Positions 1 through 7,908 of a stretch of DNA of 14,697 bases are shown here, in pieces. The translations under genes and the position numbers were made by a program. The first letter of the stretch is position 1. The number at the start of each line of letters is the position of its first letter. Location: assembly GCA_964521105.1 (NCBI GenBank), contig CAZFPO010000070.1:1-14697 (forward strand), in the 5' to 3' direction. The DNA is from JAQUGA01 sp964521105. Lineage in GTDB: Bacteria; Bacteroidota; Bacteroidia; Bacteroidales; WCHB1-69. Below the pieces are notes generated by a model. The model made no database searches. It had not been told where the DNA came from and was given only the letters and a program-made list of their open reading frames with translations.

Positions 1-42
1 ATTTTAGTTAATATATTAATTGATATTTCAATTGTTGAATTG

Positions 43-50
43 CAAAGATA
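43..50 (-). promoter_or_regulatory. Candidate Bacteroidota -7 promoter box facing out of the window
   Basis: Read on the minus strand this is TATCTTTG followed by CA, an exact match to the Bacteroidota sigma -7 consensus TAnnTTTG. Transcription would start near base 36 and leave the window to the left, towards a gene that is not visible. I do not see a well-placed TTG -33 element, so the call rests on the -7 box alone. Confidence 0.4.
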
Positions 51-95
51 AAAATGTTTTACAAATAAGTTTCGTTTTTTTTTTAAATTATTTTA

Positions 96-293
96 TTAAT
101 ATTTGATTAATCGTTTTAGTTTTTTATCAATTATAATGTTGTTAAACGAAAATAATAATTTTGTAGTGGTTAATAAACACATATTGATTTTGAAAACTGC
201 TTCCTCAAGATATTGAAGAAATTTCTCGTCTAAGTATTGATTGTCAGTTATTTGATATTTTTTTTTGTAATCATCAAATTTTATAAGCAGGTG
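96..293 (-). pseudogene. Possible decayed coding fragment, perhaps from a regulator
   Basis: The minus strand is open for 65 codons between stops at 294-296 and 96-98, with no good start; the only Met codon is at 180-182. The first half looks protein-like, charged and amphipathic, and includes the string LDEKFLQYLEEA. That resembles the DEKFLQ-type segment just before the AraC-type helix-turn-helix in Bacteroidota response regulators and hybrid two-component systems. The second half is Lys/Leu/Ile-rich low-complexity sequence that could be chance. If real, it is a short remnant of a larger gene. It could equally be a random open frame in AT-rich DNA, and the resemblance comes from memory of motifs, not an alignment. 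Confidence 0.2.
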
Positions 294-443
294 TTACTTT
301 TTCTGCTTTTTAGTTTTTTATCATTTTTTATTTTCAAGAAAAATTCGTTTAACAATAATTTTAAACTGCATTATTTTATTTGTGTTAATTTATCATTATC
401 TTATTGTTAATTCGACCGTATTACGTTTTAAGTTAGGGTTTTA

Positions 444-474
444 ATTAAACACAATCAGCAAATTTGTGTTTAAT
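444..474. repeat. 11-bp inverted repeat immediately upstream of mutY
   Basis: The arms ATTAAACACAA (444-454) and TTGTGTTTAAT (464-474) are perfect reverse complements around a 9-base spacer. The right arm ends 14 bases before the mutY ATG, so in RNA the hairpin would sit over the ribosome-loading region; in DNA it could be a dyad operator. No T run follows on either strand, which argues against an intrinsic terminator. Function is unknown. Confidence 0.55.
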
Positions 475-488
475 AAAAAACAATTGAA

Positions 489-1541
489 ATGCAAATTACC
501 GAAGAACTAATTTTATGGTATACATTAAACAAGCGAAATCTGCCTTGGCGAGAAATAAATGACCCATACAAAATTTGGGTTTCTGAAATTATATTACAAC
601 AAACCCGTATTGAACAAGGATTACCCTATTATCATCGTTTTGTTGAGCGATTTCCATCTGTTGAAATTCTTGAAAAAGCAAAAATTAACGACATCCTTTC
701 AGTTTGGCAAGGATTGGGTTATTATAGCAGAGCCCGCAATATGCATATTGCTGCTAAACAGATTGTTGAAGAATATTATGGTGTTTTTCCGCATCAGTAT
801 AATGATATATTAAAATTAAAAGGAGTGGGAAAATACACAGCCGCAGCCATTGCATCGTTTGCATTTAAACAATATAAACCAGTAATTGATGGAAATGTAA
901 TTAGAATCATAACTAGAATTTATGGACTCTATGAAAATTCTAAATCGGTACAAACACTAAAAAAAATAGAGGATATTTTAAGCGAAAAGATAATTGAAAC
1001 TGAATCGCCCGATATTTTTAATCAAGCTATCATGGAATTTGGTCAACAAGTATGTTTGCCAATAAATCCAAATTGCATCAATTGTATTTTTAAAAAATCG
1101 TGCAAAGCCCTAAATGAGAATAAAGTTTTAGAAACTCCTAAAATATTTCAAAAGAAAGAAAAAAAAGAGCGATACTTTAATTACCTGATTGTATTAAACA
1201 ATGGATATACTTTTATTAAAAAAAGGCAAAAAAAAGATATTTGGGAGGAGCTTTATGAATTTCCGTTGCTTGAACAAAAAAATGTAACTAAGGAAATATT
1301 ACTTAATCATTTTGGGTTAATTAATTATCTTTTATCTAACGTTCATAAAAGCAAAATTACAAAACACACTTTATCACATCAAAACATTAACACCATTTTT
1401 TGGACACTATCGGTAACAAGTGAAAATGAGTTAATTTATTTAAAAAAAAATTATTTAATGGTGGAGTTTAAAAAAATATCGGAATATCCATTTTCTATTT
1501 TAATTACCAAATATATAGCTCAAATTACAATCGAAGACTAA
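489..1541 (+). CDS. mutY: A/G-specific adenine DNA glycosylase MutY
   Basis: Base-excision repair enzyme that removes adenine mispaired with 8-oxoguanine. Its 350 residues are the usual MutY length. The HhH-GPD core spans about residues 25-185, with the catalytic Glu33 in SEIILQQT, the helix-hairpin-helix LKGVGKYTAAAI at 110-121, and the catalytic Asp134 in VIDGN. The iron-sulfur loop is complete: Cys189-X6-Cys196-X2-Cys199-X5-Cys205. The Nudix-like C-terminal domain that senses 8-oxoG starts near 229 and carries the HTLSH (293-297) version of the FSH-loop motif. The start gives a normal MutY N terminus (NLPWR and WVSEI at the expected places). An inverted repeat lies just upstream. The gene is transcribed alone or with the following TonB gene, across a 99-base gap with no visible terminator. 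Confidence 0.96.
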   Translation: MQITEELILWYTLNKRNLPWREINDPYKIWVSEIILQQTRIEQGLPYYHRFVERFPSVEILEKAKINDILSVWQGLGYYSRARNMHIAAKQIVEEYYGVFPHQYNDILKLKGVGKYTAAAIASFAFKQYKPVIDGNVIRIITRIYGLYENSKSVQTLKKIEDILSEKIIETESPDIFNQAIMEFGQQVCLPINPNCINCIFKKSCKALNENKVLETPKIFQKKEKKERYFNYLIVLNNGYTFIKKRQKKDIWEELYEFPLLEQKNVTKEILLNHFGLINYLLSNVHKSKITKHTLSHQNINTIFWTLSVTSENELIYLKKNYLMVEFKKISEYPFSILITKYIAQITIED

Positions 1542-1640
1542 CTTTTTCAATTTTACTAATAAGTTTCAAAAAAACCAATGGTTACACAATTATCTAATGT
1601 TTAATTGCGTTATATTTTTAATTAACTTAAAACAAACGCC

Positions 1641-2315
1641 ATGGAAGCAAAAAAATCACCCAAAGCAAACATTGACAATTATAAACCAGTTTTTTTAAAA
1701 GCAGGTGTTTTGTTTGCACTCGCCTTAGTTTTGTTTGCCTTTGAATGGAAAACTTACAGTGGTTCGGAAAACTTATTAGGCGAGAATAACGGTAATTATG
1801 TACCAACCGAGGTAATAATACCAACAACTCCACCTAAACCGCCCGATAAACCAATTACTGAAAGACCAGTTAGTACAGCAATCATCCACATTGTTGAAAT
1901 TGGAGGAATTGACATTACCGGTTCGTTTGAACCCGACGACACCACTACCTATATAACTCCTATTGCACCTCCCGATGAAGTAGACGATATTGATGTAACA
2001 CCATTAATTTTTGCCGAAGAAATGCCAGTTTATCCTGGTGGTGAAGATGCTCTTTTTTCATATATTCGTGAAAATATTAAATACCCTCGAGAATCGATCG
2101 AAATAAATAGTCAGGGAACAGTATATGTAACTTTTGTAGTTGAACGAGATGGTCGATTAACCGATATATCCATTTTAAGAAGTGTAGATACTTATTTAGA
2201 CAGGGAGGCGTTGCGGGTTATTTCACAAATGCCAAAATGGAAACCAGGCTATCAACGAGGAAAAGCTGTTCGTGTTCAATTTAACTTGCCCATAAAATTT
2301 GAATTAAGACAATAG
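1641..2315 (+). CDS. TonB-family energy transducer protein
   Basis: Inner-membrane-anchored periplasmic protein of the 'energy transducer TonB' type, expected to pass proton-motive force from an ExbB/ExbD motor to outer-membrane receptors. Its 224 residues show a short cytoplasmic N terminus, one membrane segment at about 20-35 (AGVLFALALVLFAFEW), a proline-rich spacer starting with PTTPPKPPDKP near 61-71, and an acidic linker with PPDEVDDID near 110-118. A TonB C-terminal domain spans about 131-223, with YPGG at 131, the NIKYP motif near 145-149, VTFVVERDG near 163 and MPKWKPG near 197-203. The tail SQMPKWKPGYQRGKAVRV is typical of Bacteroidota paralogs. No exbB, exbD or receptor gene is adjacent, so it is an orphan transducer whose partner cannot be assigned here. 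A strong terminator follows. Confidence 0.9.
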   Translation: MEAKKSPKANIDNYKPVFLKAGVLFALALVLFAFEWKTYSGSENLLGENNGNYVPTEVIIPTTPPKPPDKPITERPVSTAIIHIVEIGGIDITGSFEPDDTTTYITPIAPPDEVDDIDVTPLIFAEEMPVYPGGEDALFSYIRENIKYPRESIEINSQGTVYVTFVVERDGRLTDISILRSVDTYLDREALRVISQMPKWKPGYQRGKAVRVQFNLPIKFELRQ

Positions 2316-2335
2316 TTATAAATTAAAATTCAAGT

Positions 2336-2367
2336 AAAGCCTCATATATTGAGGCTTTTCTTTTTTT
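2336..2367 (+). terminator. Intrinsic terminator after the tonB-type gene
   Basis: A perfect 9-bp stem, AAAGCCTCA (2336-2344) and TGAGGCTTT (2350-2358), encloses a 5-base loop and runs into a T-rich tract to 2367 broken by a single C. It begins 20 bases after the tonB stop and separates that gene from the peptidase. Confidence 0.9.
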
Positions 2368-2389
2368 ACTATTACACAAATTGTTTTTG

Positions 2390-2397
2390 TATATTTA
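2390..2397 (+). promoter_or_regulatory. Weak candidate -7 box for the M20 peptidase
   Basis: TATATTTA matches 7 of the 8 positions of the TAnnTTTG consensus, including all spacer-free positions except the last. It lies 26 bases before the peptidase ATG and just downstream of the tonB terminator, where a promoter is needed. No clear -33 TTG is present at the right distance. Confidence 0.3.
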
Positions 2398-2423
2398 CTG
2401 CTTGAAAACGAAAAAAACAAAAT

Positions 2424-3797
2424 ATGAAAGATTTAAAGAATTACATTTCGGATAATAAAGAACGGTTTTTGAGTGAACTTTTCGAGTTAATTCGGATACC
2501 CTCGGTAAGTGCAAAAAGTGAACACAAAGAGGATATGGTAAAAACTGCTGAACACTTAAAAAAAACATTAATTTTAGCGGGTGTTGATAAAGCTGAGGTT
2601 ATGCCCACGGAAGGCAATCCGGTGGTTTATGCTGAAAAGATTATGGGCAAAAATTTACCCACAGTAATTGTGTATGGACATTACGATGTTATGCCAGCCG
2701 AACCATTCGAATTATGGAAGAGTCCTCCGTTTGAACCCGAAATTAGAGATGGCAAAATTTGGGCTCGAGGAGCCGATGATGACAAAGGTCAATCGTTTAT
2801 GCATATTAAAGCTTTTGAATACCTTGTTAAAACAAATCAACTTCCATGCAATGTTAAATTTATGATTGAAGGTGAAGAGGAAGTTGGTTCTCCAAGTTTA
2901 GGAAAATGGTGTGCTGACAATAAAGAGATGTTAAAGGGAGATATTATTTTGGTTTCTGATACTGGAATGATTTCACCCGATACACCAAGTATCACAACCG
3001 GATTAAGAGGATTATCATATTGGCAAGTTGAAGTAACCGGACCTAATCGCGATTTACATAGTGGTTTATTTGGTGGAGCCGTAGCAAACCCAATTAATGT
3101 TTTATGTAAAATGATTGCACAAATGCAAGATGAAAACGGAAAAATTACGATTCCAGGTTTTTACGATGATGTAATTGTAATTTCAGATGAGGAAAGAGAA
3201 TTATTAGGAAGAGCTCCTTTTAATTTAGAAAATTATAAAAAAGCAATAAACATCGACGAAGTTCAAGGCGAAGCAGGATACACAACTACCGAACGTACGG
3301 GAATTCGACCATCGTTTGATGTGTGTGGAATTTGGGGAGGTTATCAAGACGAAGGTGCAAAAACGGTTTTACCGTCAAAAGCTTTTGCAAAAATATCTAC
3401 TCGATTAGTCCCTAATCAAAACAATGAAAAAATATCCATTTTATTTAAAGAGTATTTTGAAAAAATTGCACCAAAATCGGTTAAAGTTGTAGTTACACCA
3501 CTACATGGGGGGCAAGCTTATGGGTGCCCTATTGATTTACCAGCGTATAAAGCTGCCGAAAAAGCATATATTGAAGTATTTGGGAAGCGACCTGTTCCAG
3601 TTAGGAGTGGTGGAAGCATTCCAATAATTTCGACTTTTGAAGACATTTTGGGAATTAAATCAATATTAATGGGTTTTGGTTTAGAGTCGGATGCCATACA
3701 TTCGCCAAACGAAAATTTTCCAGTTAATAATTTTTTAAAAGGAATAGAAACGATACCCCATTTTTATAAATATTTTGCCGAAATAATGGCAAAATAA
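2424..3797 (+). CDS. M20 family metallopeptidase, probable dipeptidase
   Basis: Cytosolic two-zinc peptidase of the M20 (PepV/CNDP-like) group that likely cleaves dipeptides or the C-terminal residue of short peptides. Its 457 residues match the family length. The metal and catalytic residues are all visible: His86 and Asp88 in YGHYDVMP, bridging Asp119 in RGADDDKG, the catalytic Glu pair 152-153 in EGEEEVGS, Asp179 in SDTGM and a late His426 in DAIHSPNENF. His212 in DLHSGLFGG, in the central lid domain, matches the dimer-contributed histidine of carnosine-type dipeptidases. There is no signal peptide. Exact substrate cannot be read from sequence; other M20 activities such as acetylornithine or succinyl-diaminopimelate deacylation fit less well because of the CNDP-like motif set. 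It converges on gcvP. Confidence 0.9.
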   Translation: MKDLKNYISDNKERFLSELFELIRIPSVSAKSEHKEDMVKTAEHLKKTLILAGVDKAEVMPTEGNPVVYAEKIMGKNLPTVIVYGHYDVMPAEPFELWKSPPFEPEIRDGKIWARGADDDKGQSFMHIKAFEYLVKTNQLPCNVKFMIEGEEEVGSPSLGKWCADNKEMLKGDIILVSDTGMISPDTPSITTGLRGLSYWQVEVTGPNRDLHSGLFGGAVANPINVLCKMIAQMQDENGKITIPGFYDDVIVISDEERELLGRAPFNLENYKKAINIDEVQGEAGYTTTERTGIRPSFDVCGIWGGYQDEGAKTVLPSKAFAKISTRLVPNQNNEKISILFKEYFEKIAPKSVKVVVTPLHGGQAYGCPIDLPAYKAAEKAYIEVFGKRPVPVRSGGSIPIISTFEDILGIKSILMGFGLESDAIHSPNENFPVNNFLKGIETIPHFYKYFAEIMAK

Positions 3798-3801
3798 ATA
3801 C

Positions 3802-3835
3802 AATAAAGGCTGAACATTATTGTTCAGCCTTTATT
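3802..3835. terminator. Bidirectional terminator between the peptidase and gcvP
   Basis: A perfect 15-bp inverted repeat, AATAAAGGCTGAACA (3802-3816) and TGTTCAGCCTTTATT (3821-3835), with a TTAT loop, sits between two convergent stop codons. The stem is flanked by T-rich sequence on both strands, so it should stop transcription from each side. Confidence 0.92.
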
Positions 3836-3853
3836 TTCCTTCTTAATTTTCAA

Positions 3854-6724
3854 TTACATATAAGTTTCCATTGGTTCGCATGTACAAACTAAGTTTCTGT
3901 CGCCAAAGGCATCATCAATTCGTGTAACAGTGGGCCAGTATTTATCCGAATGAGGCATTGGATAAGCTGCTTTTTGACGAGAATAAGGCAATTTCCATTC
4001 ATCGGCTGTTACCATAGCAGCAGTATGAGGGGCATTTTTAATTAAGTTAGTTTCCTTATCAGCTTCGCCTTTTTCAATTTCACAAATTTCTTGTCGTATA
4101 GCAATCAAAGCATCGCACAAACGGTCAATTTCGCTTAATGGCTCACTTTCGGTCGGTTCAACCATTAGCGTTCCATGTACTGGGAAAGCCACAGTAGGAG
4201 CATGGAATCCATAGTCCATTAATCGTTTTGCTATATCGATTACTTGAACTCCGGTAGGAATACTAAACTCATTGCAATCCATAATAAATTCGTGAGCACA
4301 AAAGCCATTTGTACCAGTGTATAATATTTTATAATGCTCACCAATACGCTTCATCATGTAATTGGCATTTAAAATAGCCATACGAGTTGATTCGGTTAAA
4401 CCATCTCCCCCTAACAATCGAATGTAGCCATAAGAAATGGCTGTAACGAACGCACTACCAAATGGAGCTGCAGATACAGTGCTGCCTAATTTTCCTCCGG
4501 TAGCAATCATTGGGTGATTTGGCAAAAAGTCTACTAAATGTTTAGCTACACCAATTGGACCTACACCAGGACCACCACCACCATGCGGGATTGCAAATGT
4601 TTTATGTAAATTTAAGTGGCATACATCTGCTTTCATAAATCCAGGCGAAGTTAATCCTACCTGAGCATTCATGTTTGCACCATCCATATAAACTTGACCA
4701 CCATACTTATGAATAGTATCGATAATATCTAATATTGCTTCTTCAAAAACACCATGAGTTGAAGGATATGTAATCATGATTCCTGCAAGTCTATCTTTAT
4801 TTACTTCGGCTTTTTCTTTTAAATCAGCAATGTCAATATTTCCGTTATCGTCCGATTTAACCACCACAATATCCATTCCTGCCATAGCAGCACTCGCTGG
4901 ATTGGTTCCGTGTGCCGAAGAAGGTATTAAAAGTAAATTACGATGATTATCACCTCTACTTAAATGATACGCACGAATAACCATTAAACCAGCATATTCA
5001 CCCGAAGCACCTGAGTTTGGCTGGAATGAAATGGCAGCAAAACCAGTAATTTCACATAAATCTTTTTCTAACTCCGAAAGCATTCTTAAATATCCTTGAG
5101 CTTGGTCGATAGGAACAAATGGATGAATTGCTCCAAACTCGGGCCAGCTTAAATAAAACAATTCAGCTGCTGCATTAAGTTTCATAGTACAACTTCCAAG
5201 TGGAATCATGGCTCTGTTTAATGATAAATCTTTAACTTCCAGCGACTTAATATACCTCATCATTTCTGTTTCGGAATGATATGTGTTGAAAATTGGATGA
5301 ATTAAAAATTCAGATTTACGATGTAACTCGGAAGGAATACTGTTCATTATTCCACAATAAGCGGGGTCGCAAATATACTTTTCAAAAGATTTTTGATTAG
5401 CTTTTGCAAAAATTTGAAGAATTGTATTTATATCATCAAGCGAGGTTGTTTCATCTATACTAATTCCGATAAGGTTATTACTTACATAATTAAAGTTCAT
5501 TTGATTTGACAAAGCACTTTGACGAATTTCTTCAATCGAAACATTGGCTGGAGCTTCAATTAAAAGGGTATCAAAAAAGGATTGGTTGTGTTGTTTATAA
5601 CCTATTTTTTGCAGTTCTTCGTTTAATACACAGGTAAGAATGTTTATGTGGCGAGCAATTTGTTTAATGCCTTTTTGACCGTGATAAGCAGCATACATAC
5701 CCGCCATGATAGCCAATAAAGCCTGAGCTGTACAAATATTTGAGGTAGCTTTTTCGCGTTTAATATGTTGTTCGCGGGTTTGCAAAGCCATGCGTAAAGC
5801 TCTATTACCTTGTGCATCAACAGAAACACCAATAATTCTGCCTGGAATATTGCGTTTAAATTTTTCTTGGGTTGCTAAATATGCGGCATGAGGTCCACCA
5901 TAACCCATTGGAATACCAAAGCGTTGAGTTGTTCCAAACACAGCATCAGCCCCCCATTCACCTGGGGGAGTAAGAAGTGCTAAGCTCAATAAGTCAGCAG
6001 CAACACCTACCGACATATTGTGTGAGTGAGCCAAATCGACTAGGTTTTTATAATCTATTACATTTCCAAATTTGTTTGGATACTGAACAATCATTCCAAA
6101 ATAACAATTTGAAAAATTAACTTCGGAAATTTTGTCAATTACTATATTAATTCCAAGTGGAAAGGCTCTAGTTTTTAAAACTTCAATTGTTTGTGGGAAA
6201 ACATCATCCGAAACAAAAAAAGTATTACAGTTTGATTTAACTTGTTCGCGAGTTCTACTGTTAAAAAACATTACCATCACTTCAGCCGCCGCTGTAGATT
6301 CATCTAAAAGGGAAGCATTAGCAATAGGCAAAGCAGTCATGTCGGCAACCATTGTTTGAAAATTCAACAATGCTTCTAATCGACCTTGTGAAATTTCGGC
6401 TTGATAGGGAGTATATGATGTATACCAACCAGGATTTTCCAAAATATTTCGCAAAATTACACCAGGTGTAATTGTATTGTAATATCCCAAACCAATGTAA
6501 GATTTAAAAATTTTATTCTCACTACCTATTTGCTTTATTAAATTCAAATATTCCCATTCGTTTAAACCTTTTCCGATATCCAATTTTTTGGGTAGTCGTA
6601 TTGATGATGGAATAGTTTTGTTAATTAATTCGTCTAGAGAAGAAACACCAACGGTTTTAAGCATTTTTTCAATTTGCCATTCCCTTGGTCCAATGTGTCT
6701 GCTTGTAAAGTTATCTGTAATCAT
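3854..6724 (-). CDS. gcvP: Glycine dehydrogenase (decarboxylating), P protein of the glycine cleavage system
   Basis: PLP enzyme that decarboxylates glycine and transfers the aminomethyl group to the lipoyl arm of GcvH. At 956 residues it is the fused single-chain form with both lobes (archaeal and Firmicutes versions are often split into gcvPA and gcvPB). The N terminus has the usual FTSRHIGP motif at 6-13. The first lobe contains YTPYQAEISQGRLEALLNFQ from 104 on. The second lobe contains IPLGSCTMKLN at 507-517, HGTNPASA at 605-612, and the PLP lysine Lys708 in HLNLHKTFAIPHGGGGPG. The gene stands alone; gcvT, gcvH and lpd are not in the window, which is common in Bacteroidota. It is divergent from the acyltransferase operon that is proposed here to use glycine. 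A TAAGTTTG box precedes it, and the 3' end shares the bidirectional terminator. Confidence 0.97.
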   Translation of the reverse strand: MITDNFTSRHIGPREWQIEKMLKTVGVSSLDELINKTIPSSIRLPKKLDIGKGLNEWEYLNLIKQIGSENKIFKSYIGLGYYNTITPGVILRNILENPGWYTSYTPYQAEISQGRLEALLNFQTMVADMTALPIANASLLDESTAAAEVMVMFFNSRTREQVKSNCNTFFVSDDVFPQTIEVLKTRAFPLGINIVIDKISEVNFSNCYFGMIVQYPNKFGNVIDYKNLVDLAHSHNMSVGVAADLLSLALLTPPGEWGADAVFGTTQRFGIPMGYGGPHAAYLATQEKFKRNIPGRIIGVSVDAQGNRALRMALQTREQHIKREKATSNICTAQALLAIMAGMYAAYHGQKGIKQIARHINILTCVLNEELQKIGYKQHNQSFFDTLLIEAPANVSIEEIRQSALSNQMNFNYVSNNLIGISIDETTSLDDINTILQIFAKANQKSFEKYICDPAYCGIMNSIPSELHRKSEFLIHPIFNTYHSETEMMRYIKSLEVKDLSLNRAMIPLGSCTMKLNAAAELFYLSWPEFGAIHPFVPIDQAQGYLRMLSELEKDLCEITGFAAISFQPNSGASGEYAGLMVIRAYHLSRGDNHRNLLLIPSSAHGTNPASAAMAGMDIVVVKSDDNGNIDIADLKEKAEVNKDRLAGIMITYPSTHGVFEEAILDIIDTIHKYGGQVYMDGANMNAQVGLTSPGFMKADVCHLNLHKTFAIPHGGGGPGVGPIGVAKHLVDFLPNHPMIATGGKLGSTVSAAPFGSAFVTAISYGYIRLLGGDGLTESTRMAILNANYMMKRIGEHYKILYTGTNGFCAHEFIMDCNEFSIPTGVQVIDIAKRLMDYGFHAPTVAFPVHGTLMVEPTESEPLSEIDRLCDALIAIRQEICEIEKGEADKETNLIKNAPHTAAMVTADEWKLPYSRQKAAYPMPHSDKYWPTVTRIDDAFGDRNLVCTCEPMETYM

Positions 6725-6761
6725 TTCTATTGATTTTGATGATTTGATTTTTTTTGTTGAG

Positions 6762-6769
6762 CAAACTTA
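6762..6769 (-). promoter_or_regulatory. Candidate -7 promoter box for gcvP
   Basis: On the minus strand this reads TAAGTTTG, an exact TAnnTTTG match, 37 bases upstream of the gcvP ATG. The predicted leader is about 30 nucleotides. A TTG lies upstream (minus-strand CATTG near 6781-6785) but at shorter spacing than usual, so the -33 element is uncertain. Confidence 0.5.
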
Positions 6770-6783
6770 CAAAAAAAGATTTC

Positions 6784-6795
6784 AATGAGCTCATT
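6784..6795. promoter_or_regulatory. 12-bp palindrome upstream of the gcvP -7 box
   Basis: AATGAGCTCATT is a perfect dyad with its near edge 14 bases upstream of the gcvP -7 box, overlapping where a -33 element and polymerase would sit. It could be an operator for a dimeric regulator. No second copy was noticed near the operon on the other side, so the assignment is tentative. Confidence 0.3.
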
Positions 6796-7021
6796 AATGA
6801 TTTATTTTTTATTTCTTCGATAATTGGAGTTCATAAACCTATATTTACCAAAACAACATAAATCATGTTAAGCCTAAATTAATCAAATGGTTCGTTTATT
6901 TAATCTCCTATTGAATAATTTAGAGTTAAACACGAGTTTGCCAAAAACTTAAAATTTAATAAATGATTGAAAAATTATAGTTTATACAAAATATTCAAGA
7001 AATCATCTCATTAAAAAAATG

Positions 7022-7029
7022 TACTTTTG
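7022..7029 (+). promoter_or_regulatory. Candidate -7 promoter box for the glsA-glsB-engB operon
   Basis: TACTTTTG, an exact TAnnTTTG match followed by CA as in many Bacteroidota promoters, lies 22 bases before the first ATG of the operon. Predicted transcription starts near 7035, giving a leader of about 17 bases. No clear -33 TTG at standard spacing. Confidence 0.5.
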
Positions 7030-7051
7030 CAGTTGAAATAATGTATTATAA

Positions 7052-7897
7052 ATGGAGAAGGAGTTAGAAAAAGAGAACGTTGCAATAAAAATTGATGTTG
7101 AGGAACTCATTAAATCAAAGAGTCCTAAATTAAATCGATTTTTACCTCGATTTATCATCAATTATCTGAAGCGGATTATACATCAAGACGAAATAAATGA
7201 TTTTTTAGCAAAGCATAGAAGCACTTTTGGGATTGATTTTGCAAATGAAGTAATTAATTTATTTCAAACAAAAATTAACGTAATCAACTCCGAAAACATA
7301 CCTGCTGAAGGTAGGTATATTATAGCATCTAACCACCCTCTTGGTGGCTTAGATGGCATAGTGTTGATAAGCACTTTTGGCGAAAAACGCAAGGATTTAT
7401 TTTTTCCGGTAAACGACTTATTGTTGTATTTACAGAACCTAAATAACATTTTTATTCCTATTAATAAACACGGAAAAAACTCATCAGATGGAGTTCGGAA
7501 AATAAATCAGGCATTTGAATCCGAAGCGTTAATTTTATATTTTCCGGCGGGATTGTGTTCGAGAAAGCAAAAGGGTGAAATTTGTGATTTAGAATGGAAA
7601 AAAACAGTTGTCTCAAAAGCAAAACAATATAAACGAGATATAATTCCTGTTCATTTTGAAGCTCGAAACAGTAATTTTTTTTATAATTTAGCAAAGCTTC
7701 GCAAGATGTTTGGAATAAAAGCAAACATCGAAATGCTATATCTTTCAAACGAAATGTTTAAACAAAAAAACAAAACATTTACTATTACTATTGGCAAACC
7801 TATTTCGCACGAAACTTTTACGAAAGAAAAAACGGACATTGAGTGGTCAAATTGGCTTAAGAAAGAAGTGTATTCATTAGCTTCATTAAAAAAATAA
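7052..7897 (+). CDS. glsA: PlsC-like acyltransferase, probable glycine-lipid O-acyltransferase (GlsA-like)
   Basis: Member of the lysophospholipid acyltransferase superfamily, 281 residues. It shows the catalytic block NHPLGGLDG at 94-102 (His95 to Asp101, an HX5D spacing instead of the usual HX4D), the block FPAGLCSRKQKG at 164-175 followed by DLEWKK, and IPVHFEA at 198-204. This combination is typical of the Bacteroidota subgroup that, in Bacteroides thetaiotaomicron, O-acylates N-acyl-glycine to give the two-chain glycine lipid. The protein should act on the inner face of the membrane; I see no strong membrane-spanning segment. The next gene, 11 bases downstream, is the matching N-acyltransferase, which supports the role. 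The alternative is a plain 1-acylglycerol-phosphate acyltransferase; motif subtype and neighbour argue against it. The amino-acid substrate (glycine, ornithine, serine-glycine) cannot be decided from sequence. Confidence 0.72.
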   Translation: MEKELEKENVAIKIDVEELIKSKSPKLNRFLPRFIINYLKRIIHQDEINDFLAKHRSTFGIDFANEVINLFQTKINVINSENIPAEGRYIIASNHPLGGLDGIVLISTFGEKRKDLFFPVNDLLLYLQNLNNIFIPINKHGKNSSDGVRKINQAFESEALILYFPAGLCSRKQKGEICDLEWKKTVVSKAKQYKRDIIPVHFEARNSNFFYNLAKLRKMFGIKANIEMLYLSNEMFKQKNKTFTITIGKPISHETFTKEKTDIEWSNWLKKEVYSLASLKK

Positions 7898-7908
7898 TTT
7901 CTTGAATT

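Larger units (their letters stand above)
1..488. other. Intergenic region upstream of mutY
   Basis: This 488-base stretch has no complete gene. It is very AT-rich with long T runs. It contains a TATCTTTG box on the minus strand near the left edge, a possible decayed minus-strand reading frame (96-293) and an 11-bp inverted repeat just before the mutY start. These are listed separately. I see no tRNA, rRNA or recognisable riboswitch fold, and no clear TAnnTTTG promoter box on the plus strand for mutY. Confidence 0.7.
6725..7051. other. Divergent promoter region between gcvP and the glycine-lipid operon
   Basis: This 327-base gap holds the start signals for two divergent units. It has a -7 box on each strand (6762-6769 minus, 7022-7029 plus) and a 12-bp palindrome just upstream of the gcvP box. 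The centre (about 6800-7000) is AT-rich and shows no coding potential or RNA gene that I can support. The predicted gcvP leader is only about 30 bases, too short for a glycine riboswitch. Confidence 0.6.

Noticed and set aside
6725..6770. Glycine riboswitch upstream of gcvP
   Set aside because: The predicted leader is about 30 bases, too short for a glycine aptamer, and no conserved aptamer core is visible.
7461..7748. Antisense open frame of 95 codons inside the glsA-like gene
   Set aside because: It is on the opposite strand of a gene with clear catalytic motifs, has no family features, and is expected by chance in AT-rich coding DNA.
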